Positions 53,651 to 62,364 are shown, numbered from the stretch's first letter. The stretch is DNA of 64,000 nt from Sunxiuqinia elliptica (GCF_900113005.1 NZ_FONW01000004.1:214759-278758); one strand, 5' to 3'. Notes: generated by a model from the letters alone, not told the origin. Numbers and translations: made by a program.

Positions 53651-53688
53651 CACCCTGGAACAGCAAAAGAATTTCCCTCAACTTTTAT

Positions 53689-53700
53689 TTGATATATCAA
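53689..53700. promoter_or_regulatory. MarR operator half 1
   Basis: Perfect 12-bp palindrome TTGATATATCAA. It overlaps a TTTG (53688-53691) that could be the -33 box of the MarR promoter. An identical palindrome starts 30 bp downstream. Confidence 0.65.
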
Positions 53701-53718
53701 ATAATTACATATATTTAC

Positions 53719-53730
53719 TTGATATATCAA
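53719..53730. promoter_or_regulatory. MarR operator half 2
   Basis: Second TTGATATATCAA palindrome, starting 30 bp (about three helical turns) after the first and ending 6 bp before the MarR ATG. Binding here would cover the likely -7 region, fitting autorepression. Confidence 0.65.
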
Positions 53731-53736
53731 ACAACT

Positions 53737-54180
53737 ATGAAATTCAACACACCTACAAGTACTGCACTTTACGCAATTGAAGAAACAATAAAAGCTTATC
53801 GAAGACTAAGTCAACAAAATATATCTGCAGTAGTTCCCAAGATCACTGTGGATCAGGCTCTAATTCTAATTATCATTGACCGTGAGGATAAAACTCAATC
53901 TGAAATTGCAGATCTAATTTTTAAGGATTATGCATCAATGACCCGAATTATAAAGTTGATGATAGAAAAAAAGTATTTAACCAAGATGATTGATGAAGCA
54001 GACAGACGAAAGACAAAACTGAAAATCACAACAAATGGGAAAAGCATTATAGAACAATTAAAGCCTGTGATTCAAAAGAACAGGGCTGTTGCATTAAACA
54101 ATGTGTCGGATGAAGAGCTGGAACAGATGTATAAGACGCTCAATAAAATAACCCAAAACTGTCAAATCGCCCGGAAATGA
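53737..54180 (+). CDS. MarR-family transcriptional regulator
   Basis: A 147-residue winged-helix regulator. The DNA-binding part reads TVDQALILIIIDREDKTQSE, IADLIFKDYASMTRIIKLMI and KKYLTKMIDEADRRKTKLKI (recognition helix and wing with the conserved DxRR), followed by a C-terminal dimerisation helix. The open frame extends upstream through the repeat to 53350, but the ATG at 53737 gives the family length and places the twin palindromes in front of it. It overlaps the next gene by four bases (ATGA), so the regulator and the beta-lactamase-fold hydrolase are translationally coupled. It probably represses this operon in the absence of a small ligand. Confidence 0.88.
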   Translation: MKFNTPTSTALYAIEETIKAYRRLSQQNISAVVPKITVDQALILIIIDREDKTQSEIADLIFKDYASMTRIIKLMIEKKYLTKMIDEADRRKTKLKITTNGKSIIEQLKPVIQKNRAVALNNVSDEELEQMYKTLNKITQNCQIARK

Positions 54181-55481
54181 AATTCTTCTCGTTGATAATT
54201 TTGCTAATAACTACATTAGCTCATTCCCAAAATAAGTCCAAGCTGGAAAGTTATATGGATGCTCAGGCAAATATCAATGGTTTTTCAGGAACGGTATTGA
54301 TTACAAAAAGCGATTCGGTCATGCTCAAAAGAGCGTATGGATTGGCCGATTATGAATGGAAAACTCCAAATACTATTGATACCAAATTTAGCTTGGCCTC
54401 TGTTTCAAAACAATTTACGGCCGTTGCCATTTTACAGTTAGTTGAAAAAGGTCAAATGTCGCTTGACGATAAGCTAGTGAAGTATTACCCGCAGTTTCCG
54501 CATGGAGACCAGATTACAATTCAGATGATGCTGACCCATAATGCAGGGTTTCAGATGGACTATGACGAACTATATCTGGCAAAAACAGCATTAGAAAAAG
54601 ACTCGGTGGCAAGCTACATTATGCAAAAACCATTATTGTTTGAACCGGGTTCTAAAACGGCTTATAGCAATATTGGCTACTATCTGCTGGCCCGCATCAT
54701 CGAAAAAGTTTCCCATCAAGCCTATGCCACCTATTTGAAACTGAACTTGTTTGATGTAGCCCAAATGTACAACACGGGAATCAGTAATAACGATTCAATT
54801 GTTGCTAGATATGCAAAAACCTATTACAGAAAAGACAATGTATTGATTAAAAACCCATACATCAACTGGAACTACAACATCGGGCACGATGGGGTCTATT
54901 CTACCGTCGGAGATTTGTATTTATGGAATAAAGCATTGTTTGACAGTACTATTCTGCTTAATGCGGCTTCTAAAAAGAAAATGTTTACGTCTTATAATGA
55001 CGAGAAATTTGGATTTGGCTTATTAATCAACCCGTTCTATAATCAGAATCATCAACTGATGGCCCACGATGGAGGCTTCTTTGGTGCGATGAGCTCGTTT
55101 AATAAATTCACCGATGATGATATCTTTATTACTGTACTATCCAATAATCAATCTCCATCCTATTTAATTGCTTACGCTCTTGCCGCAATTGTTTTTGACA
55201 AACCGGTAGAACTTCCATACAAGCATGTGCAGGTTAAGATAGATACCAAAGTATATGAGGCTTATATCGGGCAATATGAAGATATCACGATTCTGAAGAA
55301 GAATGAAAAGCTCTACTATTCGAGTTATGATTCTGAATTATTACCAGCATCCAATGAGCAATTTTTTCGTTCCGATAATCGTCATCTGACAATTGAGTTT
55401 GTACGCAATAGTAGCGGAATAGTAACGGCGCTAAAGCTTATAAAAGCAGGCGTTATAGCAATCAAAAAGAAAACGGATTAG
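54177..55481 (+). CDS. Serine beta-lactamase-family hydrolase (class C fold)
   Basis: A 434-residue protein with a signal peptide (FSLIILLITTLAHSQ). The active site is complete: SVSK at 75-78 (Ser75, Lys78), YSN at 163-165, and a KTG-equivalent HDGGFFGAMSS near 295. This is the beta-lactamase/transpeptidase-like family (class C, esterase, D-aminopeptidase), which also includes many Bacteroidota enzymes of unknown substrate. It is co-transcribed with the MarR regulator (4-bp overlap). It need not be an antibiotic-resistance enzyme. Confidence 0.88.
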   Translation: MKFFSLIILLITTLAHSQNKSKLESYMDAQANINGFSGTVLITKSDSVMLKRAYGLADYEWKTPNTIDTKFSLASVSKQFTAVAILQLVEKGQMSLDDKLVKYYPQFPHGDQITIQMMLTHNAGFQMDYDELYLAKTALEKDSVASYIMQKPLLFEPGSKTAYSNIGYYLLARIIEKVSHQAYATYLKLNLFDVAQMYNTGISNNDSIVARYAKTYYRKDNVLIKNPYINWNYNIGHDGVYSTVGDLYLWNKALFDSTILLNAASKKKMFTSYNDEKFGFGLLINPFYNQNHQLMAHDGGFFGAMSSFNKFTDDDIFITVLSNNQSPSYLIAYALAAIVFDKPVELPYKHVQVKIDTKVYEAYIGQYEDITILKKNEKLYYSSYDSELLPASNEQFFRSDNRHLTIEFVRNSSGIVTALKLIKAGVIAIKKKTD

Positions 55482-55531
55482 AAAATACACGCAAACAGAG
55501 CTCTAAGAATAAAAATTTCAAACCCTTAAAA

Positions 55532-56959
55532 ATGAAGAAACTAATTTACCTGCTAACAGCATTTGTAGCACTCCATGCCTGCACAAATATGAAAACAGTT
55601 TCGTATCAGGACCCTAAAATAACTGAAATAGCAAACTATTTAAATGCGCTGAATGGTTTTAGTGGTGCCGTTTTAATCGCTAAAGATGATAGTATCCTGT
55701 TTAAAAAAGCATATGGTTTTGCTCATTTGGGGCATCGCGTTAAAAATAATACAGACACTAAGTTTTCTTATGCTTCTATTGGCAAATCATTCACAGCCGT
55801 TGCAATATTTCAGCTCATTCAAAACGGTAAGTTAACCTTGCAAGATCCCATCGGAAAATTTCTTCCGGACTATGCTAATAAAACAGCAAGGGATTCGATA
55901 ACCATTGAGCTCTTGCTTAAACACAGAAGCGGATTACCTAATTATTTCCATTCAGAGAACTACCTCAATACGTCAAAACATCTATTTAGAAGCATCGAGA
56001 GCCTTGAAAAACTATACGAGGACGAACCTTTAGAATTTAAACCTAATGCGCAATTTGCTTATAGAAATACCAACTATATTGTGCTTGGACGAATTATAAA
56101 GGTGGTGAGTGAAATGACTTATGAAGACTATATCCAAACACATATTTTCTCGGTTGCAGCCATGCAAAATACAGGCGATTTTGATATTGACCTTAATATT
56201 GACAATGCCGCTGAAAACTATACATTGTCAGATGTTTATCCTAACGAGCTTCAAAAAACAATCTTTATGGGGGCTGCGAAAGGTGGTCCGGCCGGAGGTG
56301 GGTATTCAACCATCGATGATTTGTATAAATTCGCAAGTGCTTTTAAGAGCAATCAGCTTTTAAGCCCTCGCTTAACAAATAGCATGAAAAAGGAGCCGGA
56401 AAGTGGCTGGTATGGATACGGAATGCAATTTGCCGGTGCAAAAGGTTCGGGCATTTATGGGCACAGTGGCGGGCATTATGGTGTAGGAGCTGAATGGAGA
56501 GTGTTTGAAAAGCAAAATTACATCGTGGTGCTTTTAACCAATAAGGATTTAGACCAAGGTTTTTTTGATGCTCGTTTTTTTATCGAAAAAACCATTGCAG
56601 GTACTACACCTAAGTTGGATAACTACTTTTTCACCCAAAAAGTAATCGATACTTGTTTAGATAAGGGGATTGAGCAAGCTAAAATGGTGATCAGTGCATC
56701 CAGTTTCGAACTATCTGAGCTTAACCTGAATGCCAAAGGCTATGAGATGATAAAGAGAGGTTTCTATAAAAAAGCGATCGATCTATTTATGCTTGAGGTA
56801 CTATTTTTCCCTGAATCATATGATGCATATGATTCTTTAGCCGAGGCCTATATGAAGGATGGACAAAGCGATAAGGCGATAGTAAATTATCGCAAAAGTT
56901 TGGAAATGAACCCTGAAAATCACAATGCCAAAGAGAAATTAACCAACTTACTCAAATAA
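55532..56959 (+). CDS. Serine beta-lactamase-family hydrolase with C-terminal TPR
   Basis: A 475-residue lipoprotein (lipobox VALHAC, Cys17). It is a paralogue of the upstream protein: NGFSGAVLIAKDDSILFKKA, SIGK at 82-85, YRN at 177-179 and GHSGGHYGVGAEW near 310. The C-terminal ~70 residues hold a tetratricopeptide pair (AYDSLAEAYMKDGQSDKAIV, NYRKSLEMNPENHNAKEKLT), a protein-protein interaction module. It follows after 50 bp in the same direction, probably in the MarR operon. Confidence 0.88.
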   Translation: MKKLIYLLTAFVALHACTNMKTVSYQDPKITEIANYLNALNGFSGAVLIAKDDSILFKKAYGFAHLGHRVKNNTDTKFSYASIGKSFTAVAIFQLIQNGKLTLQDPIGKFLPDYANKTARDSITIELLLKHRSGLPNYFHSENYLNTSKHLFRSIESLEKLYEDEPLEFKPNAQFAYRNTNYIVLGRIIKVVSEMTYEDYIQTHIFSVAAMQNTGDFDIDLNIDNAAENYTLSDVYPNELQKTIFMGAAKGGPAGGGYSTIDDLYKFASAFKSNQLLSPRLTNSMKKEPESGWYGYGMQFAGAKGSGIYGHSGGHYGVGAEWRVFEKQNYIVVLLTNKDLDQGFFDARFFIEKTIAGTTPKLDNYFFTQKVIDTCLDKGIEQAKMVISASSFELSELNLNAKGYEMIKRGFYKKAIDLFMLEVLFFPESYDAYDSLAEAYMKDGQSDKAIVNYRKSLEMNPENHNAKEKLTNLLK

Positions 56960-57125
56960 ACGGAACCTGTTACCTAACAAGGTGCAGGCGCATATCGGCA
57001 TCGCGTCGAAATATAAGTAAGTTTGAAACTGTCAGTTGCACAACCGGAGTTGCAGACTTCGCATATGGAATGACAGGATAAAGTGCTGTAATGGATGGGG
57101 TAGTGATAATTAGAACGAAACTACA

Positions 57126-57674
57126 ATGAACAAAAAAGTAGCAATATTAAGAGGGATTAATGTCGGAGGAAAACGGAAAATCCTTATGGCCGACCTGAAA
57201 GCCATGTGTCAAAAATTGGGATGGAAAAATGTGGTCACTTACATACAAAGTGGAAATTTGATTTTTGAATCAAGCCAACAAAACACTGAACTGGAAAATG
57301 TGCTCGAGAATGCTATCAAGGAAAAGTTTGGCTTTGAAGTTCCGGTTGTTGTTCGGCGTTTAAATGAGCTACAAGCGTTAATCGATAATAATCCATTTTA
57401 TAACCATGATGCTGATGTTAATCAATTGCATCTAACCTTCTTAAAGGAAAGCCCGACTGCGGAAAATACAGACAAAACACTAAGCTATAACTACGAACCA
57501 GACAAATTCGAAATCGATAATAAAGCCGTATTTATTTTCTGTGCCGGAAAATACCATCAATCAAAACTGACTAATACCTTTTTTGAGAAAAGCCTAAAGG
57601 TTGGAGCTACAACAAGAAATTGGAAAACCGTTTTGAAACTACAGGAACTATGTCAATCGCAAAATATTGGATAA
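57126..57674 (+). CDS. DUF1697 protein
   Basis: A 182-residue cytoplasmic protein with the DUF1697 pattern: KVAILRGINVGGKRKILMAD, LKAMCQKLGWKNVVTYIQSG, NLIFESSQQ and the C-terminal TTRNWKTVLKLQELC. The family is widespread in bacteria; no activity is established. It stands alone, followed by a hairpin repeat that may act as its terminator. Confidence 0.9.
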   Translation: MNKKVAILRGINVGGKRKILMADLKAMCQKLGWKNVVTYIQSGNLIFESSQQNTELENVLENAIKEKFGFEVPVVVRRLNELQALIDNNPFYNHDADVNQLHLTFLKESPTAENTDKTLSYNYEPDKFEIDNKAVFIFCAGKYHQSKLTNTFFEKSLKVGATTRNWKTVLKLQELCQSQNIG

Positions 57675-57686
57675 ACCAACTAAAAA

Positions 57687-57845
57687 GGATCGCATCTCTA
57701 TTTGCCAGCTAATAGTATAGATGCGATCCCTATCACTGGAATCCAGCCCCCCAACCCTGAATCTCAATAATCTGTCTTTCGTCCTCCGTCCTCGGTCTTG
57801 CAAAAAAACTCTGCGCCTTTGTGCCTCTGTGTTTTAATTAACTGT
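57687..57845 (+). repeat. Hairpin repeat, copy A
   Basis: Begins with the perfect inverted repeat GGATCGCATC (57687-57696) / GATGCGATCC (57720-57729), then CCTATCACTGGAA, CCTCGGTCTTGCAAAAAAAC and a CTCTGxGCCTTTGxGCCTCT tail. A second copy follows about 190 bp later. The hairpin lies 12 bp after the DUF1697 stop and may end its transcript. Confidence 0.8.
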
Positions 57846-57878
57846 CTATTTTGCCACTAACTAATTCTACGTAAAATC

Positions 57879-58046
57879 GGATCGCATCTCTATTTGCAAG
57901 CTAATAATAAAGATGCGATCCCTATCACTGGAACACAGAGCCCTGAACCCGCAACCCCAAACTCACAACTCCAGTCACCGTTCTTCCGTCCTCGGTCTTC
58001 GGTCTTGCAAAAAAAAACTCTGTGCCTTTGCGCCTCTGTTTTTATC
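57879..58046 (+). repeat. Hairpin repeat, copy B
   Basis: Same layout as copy A: GGATCGCATC (57879-57888) / GATGCGATCC (57912-57921), CCTATCACTGGAA, the GGTCTTGCAAAAAAAA stretch and CTCTGTGCCTTTGCGCCTCT. A direct duplication with small changes. Downstream of it, TATGTCT repeats several times before the YfcC gene; no gene lies in 57675-58199. Confidence 0.8.
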
Positions 58047-58199
58047 CTTCCCGGCACAATACACTATGCAGTAAAGGTCATGCCTAAATCCAACTAATTT
58101 CCTATTTTTACGCCCCATTAAGGCATCATGATATTGGCAGCGTATGTCTCGTATCTTATGTCTTGAGTCTTGATACTTATGTCTTAAACCTAAAAAAGC

Positions 58200-59789
58200 A
58201 TGTTTAAAAAAGTCCCCCACACCTACGTTATTGTCTTTCTCCTGATTGTATTTGCTGCTATAGCTACCTGGTTTATTCCCGGCGGCGAGTATGTTAAAGA
58301 AACCACCGTGGTTAATGGTGTTGAGCAATCACAAATGGTGTATAAATCCATCGAAAGTCAGCCACAAACCTGGGAGGTGTTTGCTGCCATGGTGCATGGC
58401 TTCGAAAAGGGGGCGGGCATCATTGTTTTCATCCTGATGATTGGTGGTGCTTTTTGGATTATGAATGCTTCTCGTGCTATTGATGTCGGCATTCTGTCTT
58501 TCTTAGGTTTTGTCAAAAAGCTCGATAGATACAAACTGATACGCGCCGTTGGGGCCAATAACCTGATTCTGATCCTCATCATGTTGATGTTTTCCGTTTT
58601 TGGGGCCGTTTTTGGCATGAGTGAAGAAACCATCGCCTTTATGGTGGTGCTTATTCCGCTGGCGATCTCCATGGGCTACGACAGCATCACGGGCGTAGGC
58701 ATTGTGTTTGTGGCCGCTGGTTTAGGCTTTGCAGGAGCCGTGCTCAACCCCTTTACCATTGGTATTGCACAGGGGCTGGCCGGACTACCGCTGTTTTCCG
58801 GCTTCGAATACCGATTGGTGTGCTGGCTGGTGATTAACCTTATTGGCTTCACCTACATCCTTTGGTATGCCCGTAAGGTAAAAAAGAACCCCGAGCTATC
58901 GACTGTTTATAAAGAGGACGAGTATTGGCGGAAGCGAGCCGAAGGGCAGGCGAATAATATTGAAGAGCCTGGCACAACAGCTGCCTGGTGGGTGTATGCA
59001 CTAACAACTATTGTACTGGTATTATTTGCCATTAAGCATCCATATACAACGCTGAAAATGGGAGGTGGCGAAGGTGTTACCTGGCCTGTGATGCCGGTGA
59101 TGGCTGGCTGTTTTGCCATTGCAGGTTTTCTTTCTTTGCGCAACAAGGTGCATTTCTTTATCCTGAACCTATTAGGATTCACCATCTTATTTCTGATTAT
59201 TGGGGTGATGGGCTACGAATGGTACATCACTGAGATTGCCGCTTTGTTCCTGGCCATGGGCCTACTGTCAGGAGCATCAATGAGCTATGATGCCAATAAA
59301 ATCACCAAGCTGTTTATCGATGGCGCCAAAGATATTATGTCGGCGGCGCTGGTGGTTGGTCTGGCAGGCGGTATCATCGTCATCCTCGAAGATGGTAAAA
59401 TTGTACACACCATCCTGCACTCGCTGGCTCAGTCCATGAGCGATTTGGGCAATATAGCATCGGTGGGCATCATGTATATGATTCAAACGCTGATCAATAT
59501 CTTTATTCCAAGTGGTTCGGCCAAGGCCGCTTTAACCATGCCTATCATGGCGCCTTTTAGCGACCTGATTGGCCTGTCGCGCCAAGCAACGGTTATGGCA
59601 TTTCAGTTTGGCGATGGCTTCACCAATATGATTACGCCAACGTCACCTGTTTTAATAGGTGTGCTGGGCGTTGCTAAAATACCCTATTCCAAATGGGTAA
59701 AGTGGATCGCTCCACTGATTATTCTGATGATAGTGATTGGCTTTCTGTTATTGATACCAACAGTAACCATGGAGCTAAACGGTTTTTAG
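58200..59789 (+). CDS. YfcC-family inner-membrane transporter
   Basis: A 529-residue protein with about 12 membrane segments. The N-terminus VPHTYVIVFLLIVFAAIATW and FIPGGEY, then SVFGAVFGMSEETIAFMVVL and GLGFAGAVLNPFTIGIAQGL, and late IFIPSGSAKAALTMPIMAPF and QFGDGFTNMITPTSPVLIGV are the hallmarks of the YfcC/DcuC-like family (ion-transporter superfamily). Members move basic amino acids, peptides or dicarboxylates; the substrate is unknown. It is monocistronic, in a repeat-rich region. Confidence 0.9.
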   Translation: MFKKVPHTYVIVFLLIVFAAIATWFIPGGEYVKETTVVNGVEQSQMVYKSIESQPQTWEVFAAMVHGFEKGAGIIVFILMIGGAFWIMNASRAIDVGILSFLGFVKKLDRYKLIRAVGANNLILILIMLMFSVFGAVFGMSEETIAFMVVLIPLAISMGYDSITGVGIVFVAAGLGFAGAVLNPFTIGIAQGLAGLPLFSGFEYRLVCWLVINLIGFTYILWYARKVKKNPELSTVYKEDEYWRKRAEGQANNIEEPGTTAAWWVYALTTIVLVLFAIKHPYTTLKMGGGEGVTWPVMPVMAGCFAIAGFLSLRNKVHFFILNLLGFTILFLIIGVMGYEWYITEIAALFLAMGLLSGASMSYDANKITKLFIDGAKDIMSAALVVGLAGGIIVILEDGKIVHTILHSLAQSMSDLGNIASVGIMYMIQTLINIFIPSGSAKAALTMPIMAPFSDLIGLSRQATVMAFQFGDGFTNMITPTSPVLIGVLGVAKIPYSKWVKWIAPLIILMIVIGFLLLIPTVTMELNGF

Positions 59790-60011
59790 TGGGAGTTGCT
59801 GGCTTTCGGCTTATAACTATTAGCTAAAACCTTTATATTAGGCACAAATCCGACATCAGCATGCAGCTTGAAGCCCGCAACTTACGGATGATTAAATAGC
59901 ATGGCCTATTCATACTAAAAGAGAATGCAGCCCTTCAGATATTACTTCATCCTGAAGGACTGCTATAGTAATAACCATGGTGTAACCTTTGGAACCGATG
60001 CAGGGCTGGAT

Positions 60012-60096
60012 TCGAATTCATGCCTTCATCGGGGTTTAGCGTCTTCCTGAACTTGTTTCAGGATCTGTTTCCCATCGCTCTTTTCAATCCTTATTT
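60012..60096. repeat. Dispersed repeat E2, copy a
   Basis: TTCGAATTCATGCCTTCATC, then GTCTTCCTGAACTTGTTTCA and CTCTTTTCAATCCTTATTT. Matches 61929-62011; shorter versions at 60421-60470 and 62273-62303. The centre CCTGAACTTGTTTCAGG is a short hairpin (CCTGAA/TTCAGG). Confidence 0.8.
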
Positions 60097-60128
60097 AATC
60101 TTGAAGACACCAACTGCTCAAAAATCCC

Positions 60129-60335
60129 GTCATTGCGAACGAAGTGACGCAATCTGCCCATCTCGTTTACGAAATTCGCTTTTCTATACTCGCTAAACCA
60201 ACTTGTCCTTTTGGCTTGATCCAAAAGAACGAAAAGATCAAGGCTGACGATGCTTTTGAATGAAAACCACGGATCAGTCACTCCCCGAAAACCAACTCCT
60301 CCCGCTGGTCGTCAAACAGGTTTTTCTTAGCGAGT
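60129..60335. repeat. Dispersed repeat E1, copy a
   Basis: About 207 bp, nearly identical to 63792-64000. It opens CGTCATTGCGAACGAAGTGA (a known type of bacterial dispersed repeat with a CGTCATTGCG/CGCAATCTG arrangement) and contains the hairpin CTTTTGG/CCAAAAG. A 67-bp part recurs at 61831-61897. No gene is called here. Confidence 0.85.
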
Positions 60336-60420
60336 ACCTACGCGAATTCCTTCCCTTGTTTTCTGGTTCAAAACCCTCGTAGGCCAATCCTTTCTGTGAT
60401 CACTAGTCGTTGAATTAGTG

Positions 60421-60470
60421 ACTTCATCGGGCTGAGCGTCTCCCTGAACTTGGTTTAGGATCTGTCAACA
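60421..60470. repeat. Dispersed repeat E2, copy c (short)
   Basis: ACTTCATCGGGCTGAGCGTC, then TCCCTGAACTTGGTTTAGGA. A diverged short copy of the 60012 element. Confidence 0.65.
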
Positions 60471-60615
60471 CCGAGCTACGGTTTTATTTGAAACGAGATC
60501 TGATAATCCCGTTTCCGATCTCCCTTTTTCCATTTTCATCTTCGCTCTCTGCCCTATGCCCTTTTGCTTTCTTCATGAAGAAGCGAATTCATTAATTTGT
60601 CAGTTAATCTATTTA

Positions 60616-60642
60616 TTTTGATAAACATATTTTATATATTCG
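60616..60642 (+). repeat. Dispersed direct repeat, copy 3 (leader of a lipoprotein gene)
   Basis: 27 bases identical to 14178-14204 and 21339-21365, same orientation. The distance to the next ATG (123 bp to 60766) is close to that of copy 1 (120 bp to 14325), and a second block matches: ATAATTTTAAATAAAAGCAA (60707-60726) against GTAATTTTGAATAAAAACAA (14292-14311). The rest of 59790-60765 holds only repeats. Confidence 0.75.
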
Positions 60643-60765
60643 GAGTGACAAAGAACACCAGGAGCAAACAGGAAGAATATCAAATGTTATCAGAAGAAGG
60701 TGTTCATAATTTTAAATAAAAGCAACCTTTATAGCTCAAGATTAATCTATTATAAAAAATCAGCT

Positions 60766-61179
60766 ATGAGAAAACTTATATTTCTTTTGACATTGTTCAT
60801 CGCTATCAGTTTTTACAGTTGTAAAAAAGAAAAGCTACAAGCAGATTTATATCTCTATGAAGATTCGTCATATAGTGGCACGTTTAAAACCATAAACTCA
60901 GAAAATATTTCTGGTACGGTAATTTTGAATATTTCAAATGGATATTACGAATGCTTAACCAATCTGCCTTTTGGACACGGGGCTGGAAAGTTGGAAATTA
61001 AAGAAACTAAGATAAACTTCATTGACACGTTATTTCTCCCAATTCCAGCAACATACGGACCATCTTATGTTATCAGTGGAGAACACTTTTACACGTTTGA
61101 TGGAGAGAATTTAAAAATGTGGAGAGAAAAAAATGTTGGTAGTGTTCAATATGATTTACAAATTGAAAGGAAAGACTAA
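60766..61179 (+). CDS. Small lipoprotein, unknown
   Basis: A 137-residue lipoprotein (lipobox AISFYSC). The rest is beta-rich and not recognised: ADLYLYEDSSYSGTFKTINS, GTVILNISNGYYECLTNLPF, KINFIDTLFLPI and YVISGEHFYTFDGENLKMWR. I chose the ATG at 60766, which opens the signal peptide. AT-rich, like the defence genes, and preceded by the same kind of leader. It is probably an accessory surface or periplasmic protein. Confidence 0.7.
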   Translation: MRKLIFLLTLFIAISFYSCKKEKLQADLYLYEDSSYSGTFKTINSENISGTVILNISNGYYECLTNLPFGHGAGKLEIKETKINFIDTLFLPIPATYGPSYVISGEHFYTFDGENLKMWREKNVGSVQYDLQIERKD

Positions 61180-61324
61180 GCCTAACATTTTTTTATAGCA
61201 GGCGGGAGTTTTAGAGGGTCTTACAGGATTCCTATTGGAAATCACTCCAACCGCATATCTCCACTGCAGCCTCCAACCTCACCTAAAACAAACCGCGATT
61301 CGATCATTCAAAACAACTACCCAG

Positions 61325-61741
61325 ATGAGCATATTTGAACTAATTGGAGAACTATTTAATCCTGGACAAGTAGGAGAAATTGACTTTAACGACCGTAGGG
61401 AAACGTATCACCGAAAGTTCATCATCATTCGATTGGTGATCTCATTGCTGCTTTTAGGACTTTTAGAGTATCTATTCCTTCGTTATCCAAAACACTACAA
61501 TGACTTTGTCTACATCCTGAAGGTAAATGCGTTTCTATTAATCTACCTTCTCATCTCATTTAAAATCAAGATAAGATCGAACTCGGATAATCTAGGGTGG
61601 GTTCCCTTTTTAATCGACAATCCTTTTCGTATCTCAGATGATTTCAACCGCTTTTTGGTTGTTTTAAAAGTTCTCTTTATGCCCGGAAAATATATTTCAA
61701 GCAGCATCCATAATTTCTATAAATCCATCGTTACCAAATAA
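61325..61741 (+). CDS. Small membrane protein, unknown
   Basis: A 138-residue protein with two hydrophobic helices (FIIIRLVISLLLLGLLEYLF and FVYILKVNAFLLIYLLISF) flanked by charged segments (GEIDFNDRRETYHRKF; FKIKIRSNSDNLGW). No family recognised. I chose the ATG at 61325 because the preceding codons of the longer frame (from 61235) have no coding look. Confidence 0.55.
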   Translation: MSIFELIGELFNPGQVGEIDFNDRRETYHRKFIIIRLVISLLLLGLLEYLFLRYPKHYNDFVYILKVNAFLLIYLLISFKIKIRSNSDNLGWVPFLIDNPFRISDDFNRFLVVLKVLFMPGKYISSSIHNFYKSIVTK

Positions 61742-61830
61742 AACAGGGACCTAACTCCCCTCATTACCGCTTCGCTAAAACGGCGCAGGTTGAGTTTAAT
61801 TGAAATAAAATTGGGGTCCCGGTTTCTGTT

Positions 61831-61897
61831 GTCCTTTTGGCTTAATCCAAAAGAACGAAAAGATCAAGACTGACGATACTTTTGAATGAAAACTACG
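61831..61897. repeat. Dispersed repeat E1, partial copy
   Basis: GTCCTTTTGGCTTAATCCAA through GATACTTTTGAATGAAAACT, matching the middle of the 60129 and 63792 copies with a few changes. Confidence 0.75.
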
Positions 61898-61928
61898 TAG
61901 GTCAATCCTGTTACCGATAATTTGAACT

Positions 61929-62011
61929 CGAATTCGTACCTTCATCGGATTTAGCGTCTTCCTGAACTTGGTTCAGGATCTGTTTCCCATCACTCTTTTC
62001 AATCCTTATTT
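61929..62011. repeat. Dispersed repeat E2, copy b
   Basis: CGAATTCGTACCTTCATCGG, then GTCTTCCTGAACTTGGTTCA and CTCTTTTCAATCCTTATTTC. Matches 60012-60096. Confidence 0.8.
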
Positions 62012-62042
62012 CTCAACCACTCACCCATTTCTCCTCCTATTC

Positions 62043-62259
62043 GAGGAGGAGTGACACCGATTGATCGGTGTCGAGGTGGTTTGCTTTATTTTCATCGAAG
62101 TGTAAGATTCAATTCGTCCTTAACTCTTCCGGGTCCGATGATCGGAACCACCTTCCCTTGAGAAAGGGAAGGAAACCCAAACGCCAACTTTATCGCAGAT
62201 CAGTAAAATTATTTTTGTCTGCAAAAGGGCATCAGACCTTTCTTAAATCTCTGAAGTTC
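62043..62259. repeat. Structured dispersed repeat, copy B
   Basis: Matches 53436-53650. The left hairpin reads GACACCGAT-TG-ATCGGTGTC (9 of 9 pairs) where copy A has GGCATCAGT-TC-ACTGATGGC (8 of 9 pairs): different arms, kept pairing. No gene is called here. Confidence 0.8.
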
Positions 62260-62272
62260 GCCCCCGCTAGAA

Positions 62273-62303
62273 CGCGTCTTCCTGAACTTGGTTCAGGATC
62301 TCT
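62273..62303. repeat. Dispersed repeat E2, copy d (short)
   Basis: GCGTCTTCCTGAACTTGGTT followed by CAGGATCTC; the hairpin core of the E2 element directly after structured repeat copy B. Confidence 0.65.
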
Positions 62304-62336
62304 CCCTGCCATTTCCAAGCCCATTCTCCTGCGCAT

Positions 62337-62364
62337 GAAAAAAGGCACCTTTTTCAGATGCCTT
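62337..62364 (-). terminator. Terminator after the DUF6261 gene
   Basis: On the minus strand AAGGCA ... TGCCTT (6-bp stem) is followed by a T-run. It lies 21 bp after the DUF6261 stop at 62385. Confidence 0.75.

Noticed and set aside
53271..53780. 169-codon ORF over the terminator and MarR promoter
   Set aside because: It crosses a strong terminator, the dispersed repeat and the twin operators; no protein features.
54177..55481. Antibiotic-resistance beta-lactamase
   Set aside because: The fold is shared by esterases and peptidases; nothing specific to beta-lactam hydrolysis is visible.
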